This document shows positions 35,014-43,780 of a stretch of DNA of 56,920 nucleotides, piece after piece (within the stretch, counting starts at the first letter, position 1; the number at the start of each line of letters is the position of its first letter). The notes under the pieces were generated by a model. It was not told where the DNA came from and ran no database searches. It saw only the letters and a list, made by a program, of their open reading frames with translations. The stretch is from Desulforamulus putei DSM 12395 (lineage in GTDB: Bacteria; Bacillota; Desulfotomaculia; Desulfotomaculales; Desulfotomaculaceae). A program made the position numbers and the translations under genes. The DNA is taken from assembly GCF_900129195.1 (NCBI RefSeq), contig NZ_FQUY01000019.1, positions 1 through 56,920 of the forward strand. The letters run 5' to 3'.

Positions 35014-35520
35014 TTGGTAAAACAGGTGGTATTTCCTGAATTTCTGGGGGAATCTGAAATAGCGGTGGTTATTATCATTCCGTCTCTCAAAGAGGATATG
35101 GGCGACTTGTATGAACGTTTCCACTCGGGAGAAGAGATTGACTACTGGTTTTCCTGGGACCTGGTGGTCACCAATACCGCGGAGTACCTGGTGGTATTAG
35201 AAATCGACTGGGATCGGGGGGAAGGGCTCATTGTGGCCTTTACCCCGGAGATGTGGGAATTCATCAACCTGATTGCCCAAAAGCAAAACTTAGTCATTTT
35301 GGGGGATTGGGGTGCATTGGAGGAAGGGGCTTCCCTGGCCTTCGAAGAGGAAGGGGAGTACCGGCCCTACGCTTTATTAATCCGGGATGTACATACCGGG
35401 TTGGAGAAGCTGTATGATCATGTAAAGGAACTGGTCTCCGTTAACCGGGAGGTCGAAGAACTGGCTAAACTTCAACTGATACTGGAAGGGACCGGGTCCC
35501 AGTCCACCACCTATCATTAA
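35014..35520 (+). CDS. Uncharacterised 168-aa protein
   Basis: Not recognised. AAGGGGAGGT lies six bases before TTG 35014; an ATG at 34993 precedes that site and is unlikely. The sequence is soluble, acidic and alpha/beta in appearance. It has alternating strands (A-V-V-I-I-I-P-S-L, W-D-L-V-V-T-N, L-V-V-L-E-I-D-W, G-L-I-V-A-F-T-P) and a helical end (L-Y-D-H-V-K-E-L-V-S-V-N-R-E-V-E-E-L). No Cys, no signal peptide and no membrane segment are seen. It is flanked by its own leader hairpin and a terminator, so it is a single-gene unit. Confidence 0.75.
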   Translation: MVKQVVFPEFLGESEIAVVIIIPSLKEDMGDLYERFHSGEEIDYWFSWDLVVTNTAEYLVVLEIDWDRGEGLIVAFTPEMWEFINLIAQKQNLVILGDWGALEEGASLAFEEEGEYRPYALLIRDVHTGLEKLYDHVKELVSVNREVEELAKLQLILEGTGSQSTTYH

Positions 35521-35545
35521 AGGGCGCCGCAAAGGCGCCCTTCCG
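35520..35545. terminator. Terminator between the 35014 gene and the convergent zinc-finger gene
   Basis: AAGGGCGCC pairs with GGCGCCCTT around GCAAA. Confidence 0.75.
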
Positions 35546-35550
35546 TTCGT

Positions 35551-36402
35551 TTAACAAATGCCGCCTGTGGAGCGGGTGTTGGCAAAACAGGCCGGATGAC
35601 CGCAGAGGAGCCGGTTGTCCTCATAGGCATAAAAGGTCTTTTCGCCGGGTTCCACCGGCCTGCCGCAAAGGGCGCAGTGTATTTGTTCCGGGCAGGGCAC
35701 CAGAATGCCGGTTAGTTGACCGCCCTTCCAGGGGACCTCCAGCCGGTCCAGCTGGCACTGCAGGGGTTTTACCGGGCTGCAGGCCGGGTGGAAAAAATAC
35801 CTCAACTTGCGGCCGTTCTGGCGGTATTTTAATTCAACAGCGGGGCTGAAGGGAGGGATCCTTTGGTTGCACTGATGGCAGTTGCGTGCCCTGCCCAGAG
35901 TGCTTTTCAGCACATACCTGGGTTGGGCCGGTTTTTTGCGTACTTCCCTGTCCTTCCAGTACCGTTGTTTCCTCGCCGGGTCACTGGACACCCATTTTTC
36001 GATTTCGTTATAATAACTGCGGTAATCCCTGTCTGCCAGTTTGATGTTGGCGGGAAATCCGGCTTCCACCACCATGCGGTGGAATTCATTCTCCGCCGCC
36101 TCATGGGCCAGCCCGTCCATCTTATGGGTTTTCCAGTTATAACCATGGTCCGATAACCACTTGTGGTAGGTATGAAAAATATTGCCGGAACAGACCAGAA
36201 ACCGGTCGTCCCGGCTTGCTTGGGCCTTTTCCATCAAGTCAATCATTAACTGGCAAACCAGTTCCTCCCAGCCCATCTTGTTGGTCCAGGTTACCGGGAC
36301 CCGGGCCGAGTAAACCTCGCCGGTTTCCTCACAAACCAGCACCAACACCTCACCAAAGGCCCGGCAGCCGCCGCCGGCATCCTCAACATACCAGGTTTTC
36401 AA
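35551..36402 (-). CDS. Uncharacterised protein with two C-terminal zinc-ribbon-like Cys clusters
   Basis: Not recognised as a named family. In this 283-residue protein, residues 1-130 look like an alpha/beta domain starting L-K-T-W-Y-V-E-D-A-G-G-G and including L-V-L-V-C-E-E-T-G-E-V-Y, somewhat reminiscent of RNase H-like folds, but I do not claim that. A basic linker follows. The C-terminus has two C-x-x-C clusters (C-H-Q-C near 174 with H-P-A-C near 204, and C-A-L-C near 243 with H-P-A-C near 274), each fit to bind zinc. TTG 36402 is chosen because AAGAGGTGA lies just upstream; a longer ATG frame exists. Confidence 0.75.
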   Translation of the reverse strand: MKTWYVEDAGGGCRAFGEVLVLVCEETGEVYSARVPVTWTNKMGWEELVCQLMIDLMEKAQASRDDRFLVCSGNIFHTYHKWLSDHGYNWKTHKMDGLAHEAAENEFHRMVVEAGFPANIKLADRDYRSYYNEIEKWVSSDPARKQRYWKDREVRKKPAQPRYVLKSTLGRARNCHQCNQRIPPFSPAVELKYRQNGRKLRYFFHPACSPVKPLQCQLDRLEVPWKGGQLTGILVPCPEQIHCALCGRPVEPGEKTFYAYEDNRLLCGHPACFANTRSTGGIC

Positions 36403-36581
36403 GGTGATCACCTCTTCAATAAAAACAGGCTTCCGGTTGGCAACCAAGAAGCCTGCCATGCATCTGCCAAAACTTTTCCTCTTTAATATTACCTAATTTT
36501 CATCAAACTTTCAATATCGTAATCCATATCTACCAGGTCCCTTTCCCGACGGGAACCAATTACAGACCTGTCCCGTAACCT

Positions 36582-37400
36582 TTAAGGCTGTTCCACGGTA
36601 ATTTTCCCATCCCTGTAGACCGGCGCCACATCCAAAAGATCCACCTGAGCGCAGTAGGCCAAATCGGCGGCCAATCCCATTTGGGCCAGTTTTTGCCCGT
36701 GCAGGGAGTCATAAAGGGCCCGCAACGGGTTATTACCGTAGAATTCCGCCAGGCGCAGGGCTGCCACCACAGCATCCTCCAGTACCAGGTCGTGGCTTGC
36801 AACCACCGGCGCCTCATCCGGGTAAACGGGGCCGTTAAGGGGCAGGTTTTCCCTCTGAGCAGCAGAGGGAAAACCTTTTGTCTGCCGGAGCTTTAATAAT
36901 TGCCGGGTCACCATCCCTGCCGCCAGTGTGTCTTCCAGCGAAAATTTCCCCCTGGTGCCGGCACACACCAGCACGATGTCCCGGTCCATTTCCAGCAGTT
37001 GTTTCGCCACGGCGGAAACATTCAGCAAACTGCCGATAAAAACCTGTCCGCTGCCTGCGGCGGCCAGCCGGGTGGCCCTGGTGCCGTTGGTGGTGGTTAA
37101 AATAACGGTCTTATCCTTAACGGCGTTGGAAGTATACTCCAGGGGGGAATTGCCCAGGTGAAACCCCGGCACCTTGACGGCGCCCCTCTCACCGCCCAGT
37201 AAAAAGCTATTGTCCGGCAGAGTTTTCGCCAGGGTAAAGGCATCTGCCACCTCCACCACCGGAATCACTTCCTTGCAGCCGCTGGCCAGGGCTGTACAAA
37301 CTGTAGAACTGGCTCTTAAGATGTCGAACACAACTGCCGATTTATTAATAAGGGCCTCCCTGCTGATAGCCGCGGCAGTGGGAATGAGAGAAATGTTCAT
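36582..37400 (-). CDS. comB: Probable 2-phosphosulfolactate phosphatase (ComB family)
   Basis: ComB removes phosphate from 2-phosphosulfolactate, a coenzyme M/sulfolactate step in archaea and some bacteria. The 272-residue protein shows V-V-F-D-I-L-R-A-S-S-T near 24, G-G-E-R near 69, T-T-N-G-T-R-A near 102 and V-C-A-G-T-R-G near 146, the family blocks. ATG 37400 has GGAAAGG upstream; a further ATG at 37433 adds residues without a better site. No comA or comC lies nearby, so the bacterial role is inferred from family only. It is divergent from the motility block. Confidence 0.88.
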   Translation of the reverse strand: MNISLIPTAAAISREALINKSAVVFDILRASSTVCTALASGCKEVIPVVEVADAFTLAKTLPDNSFLLGGERGAVKVPGFHLGNSPLEYTSNAVKDKTVILTTTNGTRATRLAAAGSGQVFIGSLLNVSAVAKQLLEMDRDIVLVCAGTRGKFSLEDTLAAGMVTRQLLKLRQTKGFPSAAQRENLPLNGPVYPDEAPVVASHDLVLEDAVVAALRLAEFYGNNPLRALYDSLHGQKLAQMGLAADLAYCAQVDLLDVAPVYRDGKITVEQP

Positions 37401-37488
37401 GTTTATCGTTCCTTTCCAACCAGGATCCTCCATACTCTCATTCTATTATACATTATTATACATAATATTACGAAAGAAGGGGGTTAAC

Positions 37489-37524
37489 ATGGCTCCAAAT
37501 ATGGCAAGTCAGGGAAGGTCTTAA
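37489..37524 (+). CDS. 11-codon ORF with strong ribosome site before motA
   Basis: M-A-P-N-M-A-S-Q-G-R-S, starting behind GAAGGGGG six bases upstream, stops at 37524, 93 bases before the motA start. It could be a leader peptide, or the start of an older gene cut short. No conservation can be judged here. Confidence 0.3.
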   Translation: MAPNMASQGRS

Positions 37525-37617
37525 ATAAAAATTAAAATAGTGCATATTTGCAGGATTTTAACGGCAACAAGTCGTAATTTAGAAAATAATTCAATTTTTA
37601 TTGAGGATGTGACGACA

Positions 37618-38397
37618 TTGGAAATCATGACCCCCTTGGGGATTGTTTTTGCGGCCACCTGCCTGATTGCCGGCTTCCTCTGGGAAGGAGGACATGCCGG
37701 CGCCCTGCTGGCCCCCAGCGCCTTTGTGATTGTCATCGGCGGCACCCTGGGAGCCACGGTGATAGCCTTTTCCACCAGCGAGGTTCTCTCGATACCCAAA
37801 TTGGTTAAAACAGCCATGACCCAAAAACTGCCGGATTTTACTGAAACCATTAACTTGATTGTGGAACTGTCCGAAAAGGCCCGCCGGGAAGGTCTGCTTT
37901 ATCTTGACAGTCAGCTGGATACCATTGAAGATCCCTTTCTCCGCAAAGCCATGCAGTTGGTGGTGGACGGCACCGACCCGGAGATGGTGCGCAGTATTTT
38001 AGAAACGGAAGTCTATGCTTCCTATGAAAGACACCAGGTGGGCGTCCATATTTTTGAAGCAGCCGGCGGTTATGCTCCCACCATGGGTATTATCGGGACC
38101 GTCATGGGCCTGGTGCACGTGCTGGGGAGCCTGCAGGACCCCGACAGCCTGGGGCCGGCCATTGCCATGGCCTTTATCGCCACCCTCTACGGCGTATCTT
38201 CGGCCAACATTTTCTGGCTGCCCATCGGCGGCAAATTAAAAAACTTGAGCAAAAAGGAATTGATTCTGCGAGAAATGATGATTGAGGGCGTTCTGGCCCT
38301 GCAGGCCGGTTACAACCCCACCATCATTCGGGAAAGACTCAACGCCTTTATTAAACCCGGGCAAGCCAAGCCCCAAACAGATGAAGGTGAAGCGTAA
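37618..38397 (+). CDS. motA: Flagellar motor stator protein MotA
   Basis: MotA and MotB form the proton- or sodium-driven stator. The 259-residue MotA has four membrane segments. The first pair is L-G-I-V-F-A-A-T-C-L-I-A-G-F and V-I-V-I-G-G-T-L-G-A-T. The second pair lies around G-G-Y-A-P-T-M-G-I-I-G-T-V-M-G-L and A-I-A-M-A-F-I-A-T-L-Y-G. The cytoplasmic loop carries A-R-R-E-G-L near 82-87. TTG 37618 with GAGGA ten bases upstream gives the usual length; the ATG at 37540 adds an unusual extension. The stop overlaps motB (TAATG). Confidence 0.95.
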   Translation: MEIMTPLGIVFAATCLIAGFLWEGGHAGALLAPSAFVIVIGGTLGATVIAFSTSEVLSIPKLVKTAMTQKLPDFTETINLIVELSEKARREGLLYLDSQLDTIEDPFLRKAMQLVVDGTDPEMVRSILETEVYASYERHQVGVHIFEAAGGYAPTMGIIGTVMGLVHVLGSLQDPDSLGPAIAMAFIATLYGVSSANIFWLPIGGKLKNLSKKELILREMMIEGVLALQAGYNPTIIRERLNAFIKPGQAKPQTDEGEA

Positions 38398-39179
38398 TGA
38401 AAAAACGGGGCCAGGAACCGGTAAAGGAAAACCACGAACGGTGGCTGATCACCTACGCCGACTTAATCACCCTGCTGTTAATCTTTTTTGTGGTCATGTA
38501 TACCCTCAGTAAGATTGATGCCAATAAATATTATGCCATCGCTTCCTCCCTGGCCAAAACCATGGGCGGCAGCCAGAGCATTATGGAAAGCGGCGGGCCT
38601 TCTTTGGTGCCCGGGGCAGATGAAAGTAAAGAACTGGAGTCTTACCTGGACAAGGCCGAAGAAAAAAATATGGAAAAAATTCAAAAACAGATACAAGAGT
38701 ATGTCGACAAGCAGGGCTTAGCCGGGAAAGTCACCGTATCTATAGAGGAAAGAGGAATTGTGGTAAGCTTCCAGGATGTGGTGCTTTTTCCCCTGGGCGT
38801 TGCGGAACTGAATCCTTCCTCCAGGGATATCGTCGACAAGGTTGGGGCCATCCTGCGGCAGACCCCCAATTACATCCGGGTGGAGGGACACACCGACAAC
38901 CTGCCCATCAGCACCAGCAGGTTTCCGTCCAACTGGGAACTGTCCCTGGCCCGTTCGGCCAGCGTGGTTCACCGGTTAATTGAGTTCAGCGATATTCCCC
39001 CGGACCGGCTCTCCGCCACCGGCTACGGGGAGTACCGGCCCAGAAAGCCAAATGATTCGGAGGCAAACCGCCAGCAAAACAGGCGGGTTGACATTGTCGT
39101 ATTAAGAACCAAGTTCCAGGAAGTGGAACCGGAGGCGGTTAATAGACCTGTGGAAAGCAAGCAATCCGGTAAGGAGTGA
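38397..39179 (+). CDS. motB: Flagellar motor stator protein MotB
   Basis: This 260-residue protein has one N-terminal membrane helix with the ion-binding Asp in W-L-I-T-Y-A-D-L-I-T-L-L-L near 16-28. A plug/linker follows, then a C-terminal OmpA-like peptidoglycan domain (V-E-G-H-T-D-N-L-P-I near 161, N-R-R-V-D-I-V near 225). It starts at the overlapped ATG of the motA stop. Next in line is cheW, seven bases on, so motor and chemotaxis genes form one transcript. Confidence 0.96.
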   Translation: MKKRGQEPVKENHERWLITYADLITLLLIFFVVMYTLSKIDANKYYAIASSLAKTMGGSQSIMESGGPSLVPGADESKELESYLDKAEEKNMEKIQKQIQEYVDKQGLAGKVTVSIEERGIVVSFQDVVLFPLGVAELNPSSRDIVDKVGAILRQTPNYIRVEGHTDNLPISTSRFPSNWELSLARSASVVHRLIEFSDIPPDRLSATGYGEYRPRKPNDSEANRQQNRRVDIVVLRTKFQEVEPEAVNRPVESKQSGKE

Positions 39180-39185
39180 TGGGAC

Positions 39186-39677
39186 ATGGCAAAAGCCATG
39201 CAAAGCAACCAGGAAGAACAAATCGTTGTGTTTCAACTGGCAGAGCAAGTCTACGGCATAGATATTAATTCCGTTTATGAAATTATCCGCATGGAAAGCA
39301 TTACCAAAATCCCCCGCGCCCCTCATTTTGTAGAGGGGGTCATAAACCTGCGGGGGCGCATCATCCCGGTGATCGACCTGAGCGTGCGTTTTGGTTTGGG
39401 CCAAAACCAGAGAACCCAGGCCAGCCGCATTATCATTGTGGAGGTGTCTGGCCAAACCATCGGCATGATTGTGGATTCCGTCCAGGAAGTGCTGCGGATA
39501 CCCGTCAGCAGCATTGAACCTCCCCCGCCGGTGGTCAACGGCATCGATGCGGCTTACCTGAGGGGCATCGCCATTTTGGAAGAAAGATTAATTATCCTTT
39601 TAGACCAGGACAAAATCCTGATGGAAGAAGAAAAGCACCAGTTGCTGCAGGCCAATATCGGTGGGAGCCAGACCTAG
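39186..39677 (+). CDS. cheW: Chemotaxis adaptor CheW
   Basis: CheW links receptors to CheA. In the 163-residue protein the domain starts Q-I-V-V-F-Q-L-A-E-Q-V-Y-G-I-D and has R-A-P-H-F-V-E-G-V-I-N-L-R-G-R-I-I-P-V-I-D-L, the receptor-binding groove signature. A short helical end follows. It is set between motB and cheA in the same direction. Confidence 0.96.
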   Translation: MAKAMQSNQEEQIVVFQLAEQVYGIDINSVYEIIRMESITKIPRAPHFVEGVINLRGRIIPVIDLSVRFGLGQNQRTQASRIIIVEVSGQTIGMIVDSVQEVLRIPVSSIEPPPPVVNGIDAAYLRGIAILEERLIILLDQDKILMEEEKHQLLQANIGGSQT

Positions 39678-39689
39678 GAGGGACGGAAC

Positions 39690-41789
39690 ATGTTTTCAGA
39701 TCTGGAAATTGGGGTATTTATAGATGAGTTGGAAGAAAAAATTCAGGTCATTAACGACGGCCTGCTGGCTCTGGAACGGGATGAAGGGAACCCCGACATC
39801 ATCCAGGAGATTTTTCGTGCGGCCCATACCATAAAGGGTTCCTCCGGCATCATGGGTTACCAAAACATGGCCAACCTTACCCACGAAATGGAAAACCTCT
39901 TTGATAAGATCCGCCATGGCGAAGTACATGTAACCTCCGCCATGGTTAATGTGCTGTTTGAGGCCCTGGACACCCTGAAGGCCTTGAAGGAAGAAGTAAC
40001 CGGGGACGGCCCGGCGGTGGACACCTCTGCGGTGGTGGGCAAAATCAAAGAATTTGTAGAAGGCGGCGCAGCCGTCGAAGTACCGGTACAACCTGCGGCC
40101 GTGCCTGAGGCGCCGGCCCAACGGGCTGCCGCCGACAGCGCCCCGGTCGCCCGCCGCTGGCTGGAAATAAGTGATGTAGAAGAAAATGTGATTCGGGAAG
40201 CAGAATTAAGGGGTTTCCAGTGCTATAGAGTGGCCGTTGATATCGACCGGGACTGCCAGATGAAAAACGTGCGGGCCTTCCTGGTTTTTGAGACCCTGCA
40301 GCAGGTGGGCGAAATCATCAAATGCGAGCCTGCCGCGGAGGACATTCAGGAAGGCAAATACGATGTGGGCTTCCAGGTGTTGTTGATCACCAAAGAGGAC
40401 GCCGACAGGATTAAGAATTTAATGATTACCATTTCGGAAGTAACCGAGGCGGAAGTTCAACCGGTGATCCTGAGCAGCGCAGAAAGCCCCAAGACCCCGG
40501 CCAGGGCTGAAGCAACCCCGGGGGTGCGGCCTGTCACACCGGAAAATAACGCGCTCAAACAGGAACCCGGCGACAAGAAGGCCGTAAAAACCGTCCGGGT
40601 GGATGTAACCAAGCTGGACAACCTGATGAACCTGGTGGGCGAACTGGTCATTGACCGCACCCGCCTGAACCGCTTTGCCGAGATTTTTGAGTCCCGCTAT
40701 GGTTCCGATGACCTGGTGGAAGCAATTAACGAAATTTCCAATCACCTGGGTCAGGTAACCGGCGACCTGCAGGAACAGATCATGAAGGCCCGCATGCTGC
40801 CGGTGGCCCAGTTATTTAACCGGTTCCCCCGCATGGTGCGGGACACCGCCCAGAAGCTGGGCAAAGAAATTGACTTTGTGGTGGAAGGCAAGGAAACCGA
40901 ACTGGACCGCAACGTTATCGAGGTGATCGGCGACCCCCTCATCCACCTGATTCGTAACGCCATCGACCACGGCATTGAGTCCCCGCAAGAGCGTCTGGCG
41001 GCCGGCAAGCCTGCCACGGGTACCCTGCTGCTGAAGGCCTCCTATGCCGAAAGCCATATCGTCATCACCGTCCGGGACGACGGCCGGGGCATCGATGCCA
41101 ATAAAATCAGAAACAAGGCCGTGGAAATGGGCTTTGCGGATCGGGAAACGGCAGATCGCATGAGCGATCGCGAGGCCCTGCAGCTGATTTTTAAACCGGG
41201 CTTTTCCACCAAAAACAATGAAGTCAGCGACTTATCAGGCCGCGGCGTTGGCATGGATGTGGTGAACACCGCCATCGAGCAAATCAACGGTACCGTGGAA
41301 CTGGACACCAAACCCGGCGCCGGCACCACCATCACCATCCGGCTGCCCCTGACATTGGCCATCATTCGGGCCCTCATGGTGACCCTAGGCAAACAGGTTT
41401 ATGCTTTCCCGTTGACCAACGTGTCCGAAACCATTCGCATTACCGACCAGGATATCCGCCGCATCGGCAACAACGAAGTCATTGTGGTGAGGGATAAAAT
41501 TCTGCCCTTGGCCAGACTGGGCCGGCTGTTCAACTGCCCGGACTGTGTGGAAGACAGCAAAATGTTTGTGGTGATCCTGGGCTCCGGCGACAAGAAAATC
41601 GCGGTGGTGGTGGATAAACTGCTGGGCGAGCAGGAAATCGTCATCAAATCCTTGGGCGATTACCTCGGTCAGGTACCGGGCCTCTCCGGCGCCTGCATCC
41701 TGGGAGACGGCAAAGTGGCTCTCATTGTTGACGTACGGGGACTGGTGAAAGACCTGGGGGCCGAGGAGACGGCCTATGCTGCCGGTTAA
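39690..41789 (+). CDS. cheA: Chemotaxis sensor kinase CheA
   Basis: This is a 699-residue histidine kinase of the chemotaxis complex. The P1 Hpt domain has the phospho-His in F-R-A-A-H-T-I-K-G-S-S-G near 46. A P2-like domain spans about 165-255. After a linker comes the P3 dimerisation domain, with L-M-N-L-V-G-E-L-V-I-D-R near 311. P4 has H-L-I-R-N-A-I-D-H-G-I-E near 417, D-D-G-R-G-I-D near 462 and G-R-G-V-G-M-D-V-V near 515. The P5 CheW-like domain runs to the end. GGAGGGACGG precedes the ATG. It overlaps cheB by 14 bases. Confidence 0.97.
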   Translation: MFSDLEIGVFIDELEEKIQVINDGLLALERDEGNPDIIQEIFRAAHTIKGSSGIMGYQNMANLTHEMENLFDKIRHGEVHVTSAMVNVLFEALDTLKALKEEVTGDGPAVDTSAVVGKIKEFVEGGAAVEVPVQPAAVPEAPAQRAAADSAPVARRWLEISDVEENVIREAELRGFQCYRVAVDIDRDCQMKNVRAFLVFETLQQVGEIIKCEPAAEDIQEGKYDVGFQVLLITKEDADRIKNLMITISEVTEAEVQPVILSSAESPKTPARAEATPGVRPVTPENNALKQEPGDKKAVKTVRVDVTKLDNLMNLVGELVIDRTRLNRFAEIFESRYGSDDLVEAINEISNHLGQVTGDLQEQIMKARMLPVAQLFNRFPRMVRDTAQKLGKEIDFVVEGKETELDRNVIEVIGDPLIHLIRNAIDHGIESPQERLAAGKPATGTLLLKASYAESHIVITVRDDGRGIDANKIRNKAVEMGFADRETADRMSDREALQLIFKPGFSTKNNEVSDLSGRGVGMDVVNTAIEQINGTVELDTKPGAGTTITIRLPLTLAIIRALMVTLGKQVYAFPLTNVSETIRITDQDIRRIGNNEVIVVRDKILPLARLGRLFNCPDCVEDSKMFVVILGSGDKKIAVVVDKLLGEQEIVIKSLGDYLGQVPGLSGACILGDGKVALIVDVRGLVKDLGAEETAYAAG

Positions 41790-42846
41790 GGTTCTGGTGG
41801 TAGACGATTCCTCCCTCATGCGGCGGCTGATCAGCCGCCTGCTGGAGGAAGACTGGGACATTAAAGTCATAGGAACCGCGGCGGACGGCCTGGAGGCCCT
41901 GCAGCAAATCAAAGCCCTCAAACCGGATGTTGTCACCCTGGACGTGGAAATGCCCAAACTGGACGGCATTGCCACCCTGCGCCGCATGATGGTGGAATGC
42001 CCCACCCCCACCGTGATGCTGAGCGCCCATACCCACGAGGGCGCCAGGGCCACCATGGATGCCCTGTCCGCCGGAGCGACGGACTTTGTGCCGAAACCGG
42101 GTACCTCTGCCGAACTGCCGAAAATGGTGGAGGACCTGAAGACCAAAATAAAGGTAGCCGCCAGGGTCTCCCTGCGCCGGGTGGTGAAAGCCGCGGTATC
42201 GCCCCCGGCACCGGCCAGGCCAGCACCGCCCCAGAGGCCGGTTATGGCGCCCAGAAAAAAGCTTTGCGGCAAAATCGACCTGGTGGTCATCGGCTGTTCC
42301 ACCGGCGGTCCCGCTGCCCTGCAGCAAATCATTCCTTACCTGCCTGCCAATTTGCCCGCCGGTGTGGTGATTGTTCAGCACATCCCGGTGGGTTTCTCTA
42401 AATCCATGGCGGAACACCTGGACAAGAAAAGCGCCATCTCGGTCCGCCATGCCGAAGAAGGCGACGAAATAAAACCCGGCCAGGTCCTGGTGGCCCCCGC
42501 AGGCTATGACTTAAGTTTCAGGCCCAAAGGAAACGGCGCCACCGTGACCCTCAGTAATTTCGGTCAACCCCTGCCCCCCGGCGGCTTCCGCCCCTCGGTG
42601 GACTGGGTGATGCAATCCGCCGCCGAAGTCTACGGCTGCCGCACCTTGGGTGTGCTCCTCACCGGCATGGGCCGTGACGGCGCCCGGGGCATGCTGGCCA
42701 TTAAAGAACAGGGCGGCCTCACCATTGCCGAGCACGAAAGCACCTGTGTGGTCTACGGCATGCCCAAGGCGGCGGTAGATTTGGGGGCGGCCCAAAAAAT
42801 AGTTCCTTTACCGCAAATTGCCCGGGAAATTCAGGCGGTATTTTAA
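41776..42846 (+). CDS. cheB: Chemotaxis response regulator methylesterase CheB
   Basis: CheB demethylates or deamidates chemoreceptors. The 356-residue protein has a receiver domain with L-V-V-D-D-S-S near 6-12, phospho-Asp in V-V-T-L-D-V-E-M-P near 55 and a Lys near 107. After a Pro/Ala linker the methylesterase domain has catalytic Ser in I-G-C-S-T-G-G near 171, His in V-Q-H-I-P near 198 and Asp in G-M-G-R-D-G-A near 294. No cheR is in the window, so methylation is supplied from elsewhere. Overlap with cheA implies coupled translation. Confidence 0.97.
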   Translation: MLPVKVLVVDDSSLMRRLISRLLEEDWDIKVIGTAADGLEALQQIKALKPDVVTLDVEMPKLDGIATLRRMMVECPTPTVMLSAHTHEGARATMDALSAGATDFVPKPGTSAELPKMVEDLKTKIKVAARVSLRRVVKAAVSPPAPARPAPPQRPVMAPRKKLCGKIDLVVIGCSTGGPAALQQIIPYLPANLPAGVVIVQHIPVGFSKSMAEHLDKKSAISVRHAEEGDEIKPGQVLVAPAGYDLSFRPKGNGATVTLSNFGQPLPPGGFRPSVDWVMQSAAEVYGCRTLGVLLTGMGRDGARGMLAIKEQGGLTIAEHESTCVVYGMPKAAVDLGAAQKIVPLPQIAREIQAVF

Positions 42847-42856
42847 AAAATCAGTG

Positions 42857-42884
42857 TAAAGAAAAGGTCTTGACCTGCCGATAT
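42857..42884 (+). promoter_or_regulatory. Sigma-D (FliA/SigD-type) promoter before flgM
   Basis: TAAA at 42857-42860 and GCCGATAT at 42877-42884 are separated by 16 bases, matching the flagellar sigma consensus within one base of spacing. flgM, the anti-sigma-D gene, follows. Confidence 0.75.
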
Positions 42885-42912
42885 ATAGACCAGTAGAGAG
42901 GATTTGCAGGTG

Positions 42913-43212
42913 ATGGAGATGAAAATATCAGGATTTAAACCCGCCGGAGAAGTTCTCAAGGCTTATAACCAGCATAAGGCGGATCAAAGCAAGCTGAACA
43001 GGGCCGACCGGCCCGCAGGAGATTCCGTACAGCTTTCCGACGAAGCCAGGTTTAAAAAGGAAATTGAGACTGCCCTGAAAAACCTGCCGGAAATGCGGGA
43101 AGACCTGGTAAACCGCATAAAAAGAGACATCCAAGCCGGCGCCTACAAGCCGGATGCCGATAAAATTGCAGATGGCATACTTAAAGAGAGGCTCCTGGAC
43201 AAAATGATTTAA
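42913..43212 (+). CDS. flgM: Anti-sigma-D factor FlgM
   Basis: FlgM holds sigma-D inactive until the hook-basal body is built. The 99-residue protein fits the family. It has a disordered basic N-terminus, D-S-V-Q-L-S-D-E-A near 40 and the sigma-binding C-terminal helices (V-N-R-I-K-R-D-I-Q-A-G-A-Y-K-P, then A-D-G-I-L-K-E-R-L-L). ATG 42913 lies ten bases behind GAGAGGA; a TTG at 42904 is too close and ATG 42919 is also possible. It has its own sigma-D promoter. Confidence 0.92.
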   Translation: MEMKISGFKPAGEVLKAYNQHKADQSKLNRADRPAGDSVQLSDEARFKKEIETALKNLPEMREDLVNRIKRDIQAGAYKPDADKIADGILKERLLDKMI

Positions 43213-43224
43213 AGGATGGTGCAG

Positions 43225-43713
43225 ATGGAGTCTTTATTTTTTAACCTGCTGCAGATACTGACGGCGCTCCATGAAAAACTTGCCGCCATGCTGCGGGCCA
43301 CGGAAAAGCACAATGCTGCCCTGCGGAACAACGACATCGCGGCCATTCAACAGGCGGTTAAAGAGCTGGACAGCATTTCAGCTCAGGCGAAGTTTCTGGA
43401 TAAGAAGAGAGAAGAAATACAAAGGGCCCTGGAGGCAAAACTTCATTTGCCCGCAGGCGCTACATTAAGTGAAACCCTGGTCTACGCGCCTGCCCAGGCA
43501 GCGCAGGATTTAAATAAAATTGCTCAGTCACTGAGAGAAACAACCGAAGCAATCAATCAGATGGTTCAGATCAATAAAATCCTTGCCAGGCAGGCCCTGC
43601 AGTTTAACGATATCCTTATCAAGGTCTTGCAGCCGGGTCAAGCGACCTACAACCCCGGCGGACAGACATCTGTTGCCAAGGAAACTGTTTCGCTGATAAA
43701 CAGAACTGTTTAA
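43225..43713 (+). CDS. flgN: FlgN-family flagellar export chaperone
   Basis: FlgN escorts the hook-filament junction proteins FlgK and FlgL, which are the next genes. The 162-residue protein is almost all helix: S-L-F-F-N-L-L-Q-I-L-T-A-L-H-E-K-L near the start, then a long central coiled region. It ends in an extended tail with a P-G-Q-A-T-Y-N stretch typical of FlgN. The position between flgM and flgK is the usual one. The first ATG at 43216 is also possible. Confidence 0.88.
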   Translation: MESLFFNLLQILTALHEKLAAMLRATEKHNAALRNNDIAAIQQAVKELDSISAQAKFLDKKREEIQRALEAKLHLPAGATLSETLVYAPAQAAQDLNKIAQSLRETTEAINQMVQINKILARQALQFNDILIKVLQPGQATYNPGGQTSVAKETVSLINRTV

Positions 43714-43780
43714 GAAAGATCATTCTAATAAGCTGAAGGCCGCCAGCCCATGGCTGAAGGCCCAAAAAGGTGGTTATTAC

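Noticed and set aside
41385-42332. Minus-strand 315-codon frame over the cheA end and cheB
   Set aside because: Only a reflection of the GC-rich codons of cheA and cheB; composition is Arg/Ser-rich without motifs.
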